This document shows, piece after piece, positions 7,640-13,466 of a DNA stretch of 64,000 nucleotides (its first letter is position 1; every line of letters starts with the position of its first letter). The DNA comes from Betaproteobacteria bacterium. Lineage in GTDB: Bacteria; Pseudomonadota; Gammaproteobacteria; Burkholderiales; UBA6910. The DNA is taken from the NCBI GenBank assembly GCA_016183615.1, contig JACPEG010000013.1, forward strand, positions 1 to 64,000. Reading direction: 5' to 3'. The position numbers and the translations under genes are program-made. The notes beneath the pieces are model-generated. The model saw only the letters and a list, made by a program, of their open reading frames with translations, was not told where the DNA came from and searched no databases.

Positions 7640-8215
7640 CTACCGGTACTTCCGGAACTGCCCGACCACCACTCCGAAGATCTCCAGGTCGCCTTTCGGC
7701 CGGATGACCGGGTAAGCCTTGTTCTCGGGCTTGAGCACGATCCGGCCCTTCTCCCGATCCAGCCGCTTCAGCGTGAACTCGCTGTCCACGATGGCGACCA
7801 CGATCTCGCCGACGTTGGCGGCGGTCCGCTTCTCGACGATCACCACGTCGCCGGGGTGAATGCCCGCGTCCACCATCGAATCGCCCTTGACGGTGATCAG
7901 GACGGTCTTGGAGGGATGCGGCACCAGGTACTCATCGATGGACAGGCCCTCGGGCTGGTTGTCCGCCACGGGGCTGGGCAATCCGGCCCGGACGCTTTCC
8001 GCGAGCGGCCGCTCGAAGAAGCGCCTGCCGGGCTTGAGCCGCCGATCCGGGGCGCTTTCCAGGAAGCCTTCCGCCTTCAGCCGGAGCACCAAATCCGCGA
8101 CCGAAGCCTTCGAGGCGAGACCCACCAGCTCGCCGATGCCGGCATAAGAGGGCAGCACCCGGTGCCGGGCGTAGTAGTCCTGGAGCCGGGCGAGGCATTG
8201 ACCATCACTTGACAT
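7640..8215 (-). CDS. LexA/UmuD-like S24 repressor
   Basis: 191 aa. Residues 1-60 form a LexA-type winged-helix domain (VLPSYAGIGELVGLASKASV). Residues 70-191 are an S24 peptidase: cleavage site Ala77-Gly78 in RAGLPSPVADNQ, catalytic Ser113 in VKGDSMVDAG and Lys150 in DSEFTLKRL, the 37-residue spacing matching UmuD. RecA-stimulated self-cleavage and SOS-type derepression are expected. Divergent from the DUF5131 gene across a perfect CGAAC-GATC-GTTCG palindrome that is probably its own operator. A degenerate second tail of this gene lies at 4938-5062. It is not the housekeeping LexA by context. Confidence 0.85.
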   Translation of the reverse strand: MSSDGQCLARLQDYYARHRVLPSYAGIGELVGLASKASVADLVLRLKAEGFLESAPDRRLKPGRRFFERPLAESVRAGLPSPVADNQPEGLSIDEYLVPHPSKTVLITVKGDSMVDAGIHPGDVVIVEKRTAANVGEIVVAIVDSEFTLKRLDREKGRIVLKPENKAYPVIRPKGDLEIFGVVVGQFRKYR

Positions 8216-8228
8216 GGGAATACGATAC

Positions 8229-8242
8229 CGAACGATCGTTCG
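8229..8242. promoter_or_regulatory. perfect palindrome CGAACGATCGTTCG, putative LexA-type operator
   Basis: Fourteen-base perfect palindrome of the form CGAAC-N4-GTTCG, 13 bp upstream of the S24 repressor start (8215) and 41 bp upstream of the DUF5131 start (8284). The form equals the SOS box known from Bacillus and actinobacteria rather than the CTGT-N8-ACAG box of E. coli. Its position between two divergent genes suits joint control by the S24 protein. Confidence 0.6.
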
Positions 8243-8283
8243 CAGGTCAACGGGGAGCAGAATGCCGGGCGAAATGTAGGCCG

Positions 8284-9015
8284 ATGAGCACACTGACGAA
8301 GATCGAGTGGACCGAGCAGACCTGGAACCCGACGGTGGGCTGCACCAAGATTTCACCGGGTTGCAAAAATTGTTATGCGGAAACCATGGCGAAGCGGCTT
8401 CAGGCCATGGGGATGCATGGATACGAAAACGGTTTTCGTATTTCTCTCATGCCTGAGCGGCTGGCGGAGCCGCTGGAGCGGCGTAAGCCGACGATCTACT
8501 TCGTGAACTCGATGTCCGACTTGTTCCACGAAAAGGTCCCGTTCGATTACGTTCGCCGGGTGTTCGATGTGATGGGCCGGGCGCCGCAGCACACCTTCCA
8601 GGTGCTGACCAAGCGCGCCGAGCGCATGGAGGAGTTCTGTCGCGGCCTCGAAGTGCCGCCCAATGTCTGGCTCGGTGTGTCGGTGGAGAATCGCAGACAC
8701 GGGGTACCCAGAATCGCCGTGCTGCGCAAAGTGGATGCGTTTGTCCGGTTTCTGTCGGTGGAGCCGCTGCTGGAGGATTTGGGGAAGATTGATCTGCGCG
8801 GGATCCAGTGGGTAATCGTCGGGGGCGAATCGGGCTCCCGGGCACGACCGATGCGGCCCGAGTGGGTGGACGGCATCAAGCGGCAATGCGACGCCGCCGA
8901 GGTTGCATTCTTTTTCAAGCAGTGGGGAACGTGGGGCGCGGACGGCGAGAAGCGCTCGAAAAAGGCCAATGGCCGCAGGTACCGCGGACGCGTTTGGGAT
9001 GCCATGCCGGCATGA
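8284..9015 (+). CDS. DUF5131 (phage Gp37/Gp68) three-Cys-motif protein
   Basis: 243 aa. The N-terminus IEWTEQTWNPTVGCTKISPG contains the start of the three-cysteine motif Cys20, Cys27, Cys30 (CTKISPGCKNCYAE) typical of the DUF5131/Gp37-Gp68 family. Further blocks are YFVNSMSDLFHEKVP, FQVLTKRAERM, VWLGVSVENRR, FLSVEPLLEDLG and WVIVGGESGSRARPM. The family is found on phages and mobile elements, often beside the partner TcmP, which I do not see here. The biochemical role is unknown, and the Cys arrangement hints at a metal or iron-sulfur centre. The ATG at 8284 follows the divergent promoter region. Confidence 0.85.
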   Translation: MSTLTKIEWTEQTWNPTVGCTKISPGCKNCYAETMAKRLQAMGMHGYENGFRISLMPERLAEPLERRKPTIYFVNSMSDLFHEKVPFDYVRRVFDVMGRAPQHTFQVLTKRAERMEEFCRGLEVPPNVWLGVSVENRRHGVPRIAVLRKVDAFVRFLSVEPLLEDLGKIDLRGIQWVIVGGESGSRARPMRPEWVDGIKRQCDAAEVAFFFKQWGTWGADGEKRSKKANGRRYRGRVWDAMPA

Positions 9016-9049
9016 ATTGTTGTTTGCCAATTGGTTGGTCGAATATCTA

Positions 9050-9097
9050 GCCGGTTATAACCAGCATTTTTATTTGTATTTGCCGCCTATAACCGGC
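9050..9097. promoter_or_regulatory. inverted repeat upstream of mobile mystery protein A
   Basis: GCCGGTTATA (9050-9059) is exactly complemented by TATAACCGGC (9088-9097). The first arm extends into a 10-bp palindrome GGTTATAACC (9053-9062). AT-rich spacer. It lies 49 bp before the ATG of the Xre-family gene, so it is a likely operator for that protein. Confidence 0.6.
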
Positions 9098-9145
9098 ATA
9101 ATGTACTCACAGATGCAGCTTTTGACCTGCGTCGCGGAGTCGAAA

Positions 9146-9607
9146 ATGGCCGATCGATACCACAGCCTGCAACGTGAGCAGCTGGATGAACTGCTCCGCC
9201 CTCTCCGCCGCCTGTTGCGGGTATCCGTTCCGCGAGGGGGGTGGGTACGTGCCATTCGCGAGGGGCTTGGCATGTCGGCGAGCCATCTCGCTGCCCGCGT
9301 GGGCGTGAGCCGCCAGACGGTAGAGGATTTCGAGCGCAACGAAGCCAGCGGAAAGATCACGCTCGACAGCCTGAACCGGCTCGCGCGGGCAATGAACTGC
9401 CGCGTGGTCTATGCGCTTGTTCCGGAAAAGCCCCTCGCCGACTTGCAGCGTGACCGCGCGCGCGCGGTTGCCGAAGCGATGCTGAAACCCGTTTCCCACT
9501 CGATGGGTCTCGAAGCACAGTCGCTCTCCGCCAAGGAAGAGCAGCGCCAGCTCCGGCGTCTGATGGACAAGCTGCTCCAGGGCAACCCCAAAAAGCTTTG
9601 GAACTGA
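9146..9607 (+). CDS. mobile mystery protein A, Xre-family DNA-binding protein
   Basis: 153 aa. The helix-turn-helix is in WVRAIREGLGMSASHLAARV-GVSRQTVEDFERNEA, followed by ITLDSLNRLARAMNCRVVYA and a charged C-terminus. It matches the mobile mystery protein A family (TIGR02612), which pairs with the Fic protein mobile mystery B on plasmids and other mobile DNA in a toxin-antitoxin-like arrangement. Its stop overlaps the start of the partner by 10 bases. Inverted repeats upstream suggest autoregulation. The ATG at 9146 is chosen because the upstream extension overlaps the DUF5131 gene. Confidence 0.8.
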   Translation: MADRYHSLQREQLDELLRPLRRLLRVSVPRGGWVRAIREGLGMSASHLAARVGVSRQTVEDFERNEASGKITLDSLNRLARAMNCRVVYALVPEKPLADLQRDRARAVAEAMLKPVSHSMGLEAQSLSAKEEQRQLRRLMDKLLQGNPKKLWN

Positions 9608-9937
9608 CGTCCGACCCACCACCCGGCGCGACGCCGCTTGACCCCGATGAATCGGCGGGGCTCATTCCCTTGCATATCGTCACCCAGGAGCAGCTTAACG
9701 CCTGGGAGCAACAGAACATCCTCGACGCCCGGGAATGGGTCTTTGCGCGAAAACGCAAGGAGGTTCTCTCGCAATCGTTCCTGCGCGAGCTGCACAAGCG
9801 CATGTTCGGCAAGACCTGGAAGTGGGCGGGCCATATTCGCACGCGAACGCTATCTCGCTGCGCTCCGCGCTGCTGACGGGCGCGATTACCAGCCGCTTCT
9901 CGAGTTCGTCCGGTCCGGGCAATCGCAGGAGCGATGA
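9598..9937 (+). pseudogene. mobile mystery protein B (Fic family), internally deleted
   Basis: From the TTG at 9598 the frame encodes a normal N-terminus (IPLHIVTQEQLNAWEQQNIL, SQSFLRELHKRMFGKTWKWA) and then stops at 9876 after a junction near 9835. In the next frame the natural C-terminus is still readable: RERYLAALRAADGRDYQPLL, then EFVRSGQ. The middle of the Fic domain, including HPFxxGNGR, is absent. About 80-90 residues appear lost by an out-of-frame deletion, so no AMP-transferase activity is possible. Confidence 0.8.
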
Positions 9938-10046
9938 AACGGGCCGTGTACTGGCCGATTGCAGGCTGGCTCCAAGAGAGGTTGCGGAGGGACGCTTTTT
10001 CCAAGGGCGTGAACAGTGAACAGAACCAGCGGTGTTCACCGATCAC

Positions 10047-10841
10047 TCAAATCAGGCTCGTCGCCATCTTCCCGGCCAGCACGAACAGGAATACCGCGAA
10101 GATTTTCCTCAGCACGCCCACCTCCGTCTTGTGGGCGACCTTGGCGCCCACCGGCGCGGTGAGCACGCTCGCCGCCACGATTCCCAGCAGGGCCGGCAGA
10201 TAGACGAAGCCCAGGCTCCAGGCGGGAAGGGTCTCGACCCGGTAGCCGTTCAGGACGTAGCCCACCGCGCCGGCGATGGCGATCGGCAGCCCCACTGCGG
10301 CCGAGGTGCCGATGGCATGGTGCATGGGCACGTTGCACAGAGTGAGAAACGGCACCGTCATGAAGGCGCCGCCCGCCGCCAGCAGGCTGGAGACGCCGCC
10401 GATGATGCCGCCCGCCACGGACATTCCAGCCTTGCCGGGGAGCGGGCGCGTGGGCCTGGTCCTGGTGCTGCGCCACATCCGGGCCGAGGCGTAAAACACG
10501 AAGGCGGTGAAGATCAGCGCCACCCAGCGGCTCGGCAGCGAGCCCACCAGCGCCGTGCCGAGCAGAGTGCCGGCCACGATCCCGGGGGTCATGGCCCGCA
10601 CGATGTCCCAGCGCACCGCCTGATGAGCGTGGTGGGCGCGCAGGCTGGAGACCGCGGTGAACACGATGGTGGTCATGGCGGTGCCCAGCGCCAGGTGCAT
10701 CACGTGGTTGGCGGGAAAGTCCTGGGCGCCGAACAGGAACACCAGGATCGGCACCATGGACAGCCCGCCGCCGATGCCGAGCAGGCCGGCGAAGAAGCCC
10801 ACGAAGGCGCCCGTGGCGAGATAGGCGAGCCACCATTCCAT
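10047..10841 (-). CDS. TauE/SafE family sulfite/sulfoacetate exporter-like permease
   Basis: 264-aa membrane protein with about eight hydrophobic segments and the duplicated glycine-rich motif of the TSUP (TauE/SafE) family: GFFAGLLGIGGGLSMVPILV near the N-terminus and IIGGVSSLLAAGGAFMTVPF in the second half. The family exports sulfite, sulfoacetate or other small anions, and the substrate cannot be told here. It lies downstream of the EVE-domain gene on the same strand, separated by a strong GTAGGG hairpin (10854-10910), so it is probably transcribed separately. Confidence 0.85.
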   Translation of the reverse strand: MEWWLAYLATGAFVGFFAGLLGIGGGLSMVPILVFLFGAQDFPANHVMHLALGTAMTTIVFTAVSSLRAHHAHQAVRWDIVRAMTPGIVAGTLLGTALVGSLPSRWVALIFTAFVFYASARMWRSTRTRPTRPLPGKAGMSVAGGIIGGVSSLLAAGGAFMTVPFLTLCNVPMHHAIGTSAAVGLPIAIAGAVGYVLNGYRVETLPAWSLGFVYLPALLGIVAASVLTAPVGAKVAHKTEVGVLRKIFAVFLFVLAGKMATSLI

Positions 10842-10853
10842 AATCAGTTAAAC

Positions 10854-10910
10854 GTAGGGTGCGTCCCACGCACCAATTCCAGTTTGATCGGTGCGTGGGA
10901 CGCACCCTAC
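10854..10910. repeat. GTAGGGTGCGTCCCACG hairpin repeat, family C, copy 1
   Basis: Two 21-base arms (10854-10874 and 10890-10910) are perfectly complementary around a 15-base loop, running from GTAGGGTGCG to CGCACCCTAC. It sits between the 3' end of the EVE gene and the 5' end of the TauE gene and may act as a transcript-end hairpin. A diverged copy is at 46470-46528. Confidence 0.9.
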
Positions 10911-10920
10911 CCGCCGGCGG

Positions 10921-11376
10921 TCACAGCAGATCGAGGATGAACTTCCACTCCCGGGCGCTGACCGGGGTAATGGAAAGCCGGTTGCCCTTCCTCAGCACCT
11001 GCATCCCGGATAGCTCCCGGTGGCGGCGCAGCTCGTCGATGGAAACCAGCCGGGTCTTTTTGACCAGCTTCACGTCCACGTTGAACCAGCGCGGATTTTG
11101 CGGCGTGGCCTTGGGGTCGTAGTACTCGCTCTGTTTGTCGAACTGGGTCCGGTCCGGGTAGGCGAGCTTCGCCACCTCGACGATGCCGGCGATGCCGGGC
11201 TCATCGCAGCTCGAGTGGTAGAAAAAAGCCCGGTCGCCGACCCGCATGTCGTCGCGCATGAAGTTGCGGGCCTGGTAGTTGCGCACTCCCCACCAGGCGG
11301 TGGTCTTTCCGGGGGCCTGCGCCAGGTTGTCGATGCCGAATAGCGAGGGCTCGGATTTCATGAGCCAGAATTTCAC
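10921..11376 (-). CDS. EVE domain-containing protein
   Basis: 151 aa, a single EVE (PUA/YTH-like) domain that binds modified nucleic-acid bases. It starts (GTG) KFWLMKSEPSLFGIDNL and shows WWGVRNYQARNFMRDDMRVG, FFYHSSCDEPGIAGIVEVA and the ending SAREWKFILDLL. GTG at 11376 is chosen because it is preceded by AGGAGA seven bases upstream. It lies just beyond the 6S RNA gene on the same strand, an order I recall from other betaproteobacteria. Confidence 0.9.
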   Translation of the reverse strand: MKFWLMKSEPSLFGIDNLAQAPGKTTAWWGVRNYQARNFMRDDMRVGDRAFFYHSSCDEPGIAGIVEVAKLAYPDRTQFDKQSEYYDPKATPQNPRWFNVDVKLVKKTRLVSIDELRRHRELSGMQVLRKGNRLSITPVSAREWKFILDLL

Positions 11377-11402
11377 AGGGCGTCTCCTGATGTACGAAGG
11401 GG

Positions 11403-11624
11403 CCAGGAGCGAATTCATTCGCGATCGCCGTCGGGGATGAATCCCCTCCTACAACCCCCGTAGGCGTGAATTCATTCGCGACTGCTGTCGGGGATGACCC
11501 CTCCTACCACCCCGATGGCACGGGCGGATCGGGACGCGGTGTAGGAGCGAATTCATTCGCGATCGCCGTCGGGGATGAATCCCCTCCCACATTTCCGGCG
11601 TGGGTGCGAATTCATCGGTACAAA
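11403..11624. repeat. cluster of family A GTAGG-type repeats
   Basis: Three copies in a row, 11403-11452, 11460-11507 and 11541-11590, each GAATTCATTCGCGA...GTCGGGGATGA...CCCCTCCTAC. The second is degenerate, and a partial fourth start (GTGCGAATTCATC) is at about 11602. They fill the gap between the EVE gene and the family B repeat. Confidence 0.85.
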
Positions 11625-11635
11625 CAAAAAGCCGC

Positions 11636-11724
11636 GTAGGTTGGGCTTCGCTTGGCGAAGCCCAACGTGCGCCATCGCATTCCATTGTTGGGCTCCGGTC
11701 AAAAACGTCCGGAGCCCAACCTAC
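11636..11724. repeat. GTAGG-headed repeat, family B, copy 2
   Basis: Almost base-for-base the same as 1623-1709 (GGGCTTCGCTTGGCGAAGCC, then TTGTTGGGCTCCGG), here with both GTAGG and CCTACG ends intact. It is followed at about 11731-11775 by a G/C-run hairpin (CTCCCCC-ATTTC-GGGGGAG). The two copies are 10 kb apart. Confidence 0.85.
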
Positions 11725-11819
11725 GAAAGCTCCCCTCCCCCATTTCGGGGGAGGGGTCGGGGAGAGGGTCCATTCGCACAAACAAAAAGTGCGGCATAGC
11801 CGCACTTTTCATGGATAGG

Positions 11820-11993
11820 GTCCCCCGCAAATGCCGTCAGGCCGGCATCTTGAACCTGAGGTTCAAGGTGGTCGCTTTCCGAGCACATCAGGCGCTTCCG
11901 CTGGGGACGCGCACACCAGTGCTCTGCGGGTCAGCAACCTAGGCTTAAAAAGTGGTTCAAAGAATATGGCCTAGGACAAACACCGCAGGGGAC
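11820..11993 (-). ncRNA. ssrS: 6S RNA
   Basis: Minus-strand RNA of about 175 nt directly after zapA. The 5' side CCCCTGCGGTGTTTG can pair with the 3' side CATTTGCGGGGG. The conserved 3' half contains CACCTTGAACCTCAGGTTCA, then AGATGCCGGCCTGACGGCAT, closely like E. coli ACCTTGAACCAAGGGTTCA...GCCTGCGGCGGCAT. The central strand GCAGAGCACTGGTG and GTGCTCGG frames the open bubble that traps sigma-70 RNA polymerase. The zapA-ssrS order is the conserved one. Ends are approximate. Confidence 0.85.
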
Positions 11994-12030
11994 GACTCGC
12001 AAAACCGCTGTTCCGGCGGTCGCGCCACGG

Positions 12031-12342
12031 TCAGAACAATCGGTCCTGCTCCGCCAGCGCTTCGTCTATCACCGCCTGCATGTCGGCTATTCTACGCTTG
12101 AGCTCACCCATGTCAAAGCCACCGCCGATGCGCGTGGTGAGGAGTTCGTGGGCGATGTTGAGGGCCGCCATCACGGCGATGCGGTCCGCGCCCACCACCT
12201 TGCCGCTGTCCTTGATTTCACGCATCTTGCGGTCCAGGTAACTCACCGCGTCGAGCAGCTGCTGGCGCTCGCCCTCAGCGCAGGCGATGCGGTAATCGCG
12301 CCCCAGGATCGTGATGTCCAGGGCCTTGGGATCAGCGCTCAT
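12031..12342 (-). CDS. zapA: cell division protein ZapA
   Basis: 103 aa, full length. The N-terminal domain LDITILGRDYRIACAEGE and the segment AVSYLDRKMREIKDSGKV-VGADRIAVMAALNIAHEL are typical of ZapA, which bundles FtsZ filaments at the Z ring. A C-terminal helix follows for dimerisation. Its start overlaps the end of the zapB-like gene by 11 bases. The 6S RNA gene lies directly downstream. Confidence 0.95.
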   Translation of the reverse strand: MSADPKALDITILGRDYRIACAEGERQQLLDAVSYLDRKMREIKDSGKVVGADRIAVMAALNIAHELLTTRIGGGFDMGELKRRIADMQAVIDEALAEQDRLF

Positions 12343-12541
12343 TGATTTCGCCGCCGGGGATGTGGCTCATCAGGTTTTCCAGCCGCGCCCGGGCCACGTT
12401 GATTTTTTCCGAAAGGTGCTTGTTGTCGTTGGTGGCGCTCGCCAGTTGCTGCCTCAACTGGTTGTTCTCGACGCGCAGCCGCTGGCACAATTCCGCCAGG
12501 TGCCGGATTTTTTCTTCGAGGGTTCGCAGTTCCGCGTCCAT
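12332..12541 (-). CDS. zapB: ZapB-like coiled-coil cell division protein
   Basis: 69 aa, almost entirely one coiled coil (ELRTLEEKIRHLAELCQRLR, then VENNQLRQQLASATNDNKHL), the TIGR02449-type protein that precedes zapA in beta- and gammaproteobacteria. ZapB-type proteins work with ZapA at the division site. ATG at 12541 is chosen over a GTG two codons earlier because a near-consensus sigma-70 promoter places transcription start exactly at this A, so the message would be leaderless. No Shine-Dalgarno is present. Confidence 0.75.
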   Translation of the reverse strand: MDAELRTLEEKIRHLAELCQRLRVENNQLRQQLASATNDNKHLSEKINVARARLENLMSHIPGGEINER

Positions 12542-12547
12542 AGCCAC

Positions 12548-12577
12548 ACTATAGTTTCAAAAATCCTGTTAAGTCAA
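12548..12577 (-). promoter_or_regulatory. sigma-70 promoter of zapB-zapA-ssrS, leaderless start
   Basis: On the minus strand, TTGACT (12577-12572) and TATAGT (12553-12548) are 18 bp apart, each one base off consensus. Six bases then lead to the ATG of zapB, so the expected +1 (seven after the -10) is the A of ATG at 12541. Confidence 0.7.
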
Positions 12578-12654
12578 CCGCTAACGCTGCTTTTTGAAGG
12601 TTGTTTGGAATTCCCGGACCCATTTCGTTTCTCCCGGTCAGCGAGCCCTTACCC

Positions 12655-12966
12655 ATGAGCCGAACGGCGCTGGACTTCGATGCCCTGAACCCCCTGCGCC
12701 CCGATGCGGTCCGGGTGGAAGGCCTGACCCGCAACGGCAAACCCTGCGTGCTGGTGGATAACACCGGAGACCGGCTTCCCCTGGGCGAACTCAGGGACAT
12801 CCTCCAGGGGCTCATCGCGCAGGAGGCATTCGGTTTCAAGGTGTTGTCCCCCTCGGGGGGTGGAACCCTGGATCTCGACCGCCGTGAATGCGCCCACATC
12901 CAGATCGGCGAGCGATTGTACCGCCTCCTGGTCTACCGCTTCGAAGCCCGCATCGAACCCTTCTGA
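12655..12966 (+). CDS. conserved-looking hypothetical protein
   Basis: 103 aa, not recognised. It begins MSRTALDFDALNPLRPDAVR and contains VEGLTRNGKPCVLVDNTGDR, LGELRDILQGLIAQEAFGFK and a C-terminus rich in Arg and Tyr (ERLYRLLVYRFEARIEPF). No signal peptide, membrane segment or metal motif is seen. Codon use is like the neighbours. It is divergent from zapB, 113 bp away. An upstream TTG (12601) has GAAGG directly adjoining it and is therefore a poor start. The ATG lacks a clear ribosome site as well. Confidence 0.55.
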   Translation: MSRTALDFDALNPLRPDAVRVEGLTRNGKPCVLVDNTGDRLPLGELRDILQGLIAQEAFGFKVLSPSGGGTLDLDRRECAHIQIGERLYRLLVYRFEARIEPF

Positions 12967-13031
12967 AGGCAAAACCCGGGTCCGGAATCGGCCTGGTTCC
13001 GGACGTATCAAGAAAGCCGCTCACGCGTCTT

Positions 13032-13142
13032 GTAGGAGGGGATTTATCCCCGACCGGAATTTCTTGTCCCCGACTGGAATTTCTTATCCCCGACCGGAAT
13101 TTCTTATCCCCGACTGGAATTTCACGAATGAATTCGCTCCTG
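13032..13142. repeat. family A repeat expanded by four 20-bp tandem units
   Basis: A GTAGGAGGGGATTTA start and a GAATGAATTCGCTCCTGC end match family A. Between them, 13047-13126 is four exact-length 20-bp units, TCCCCGACCGGAATTTCTT plus one base, alternating ACCGG, ACTGG, ACCGG, ACTGG, so the higher-order period is 40 bp. No spacers, so not a CRISPR array. Confidence 0.85.
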
Positions 13143-13164
13143 CTCGTGTAAAATAGCGCTCGCG

Positions 13165-13340
13165 TCTCGGGTGCCCGGTCGGCCATTCGGCTGCCGGGTC
13201 AAACGGGAAACAGGTGTGAATCCTGTGCTGCCCCCGCAACGGTAAGCAAGTGTGGGCGCGCCAAAAAAGCCACTGTGAGCACTCACTCATGGGAAGGCGG
13301 CGCGTCAAGTCTTGCAAGCCCGTATACCGGCCGGAGACCC
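13165..13340 (+). promoter_or_regulatory. cobalamin riboswitch
   Basis: Contains the core features in order: GGTGCCCGG (P1/P2 start), AAACGGGAAACAGGTGTGAA followed by TCCTGTGCTGCCCCCGCAAC and GGTAAGC (B12-box side), AAGCCACTGTG, GGGAAGGCGG, and GCAAGCCCGTATACCGGCC closing the structure. A TAAAAT at 13149-13154 could be the promoter -10. It lies about 125 bp before a TonB-dependent receptor and would shut off its expression when adenosyl- or other cobalamins are plentiful. Confidence 0.9.
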
Positions 13341-13466
13341 CATTTGGAAGCGCCGCGAGGGGCGGTGGCCGACCGATCTCCGATCCCGGTTTCCTCCTCC
13401 GCGCAGCGTCTTCTGTGTCGTTAACCACGGCGGGCGGAGGGCCTGCCAGACCGGGAGATCCTGTCT

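Noticed and set aside
7437..7715. 92-codon forward frame after the higA fusion
   Set aside because: Its second half is antisense to the conserved end of the S24 gene and the first half shows no family or ribosome site.
4938..9937. Prophage or integrative element with integrase and att sites
   Set aside because: No integrase, portal, capsid or tRNA gene is found, and the two S24 tails are too diverged to be a recent att duplication.
13047..13126. Possible CRISPR array
   Set aside because: The 20-bp units are directly adjacent with no spacers, and no cas genes are nearby.
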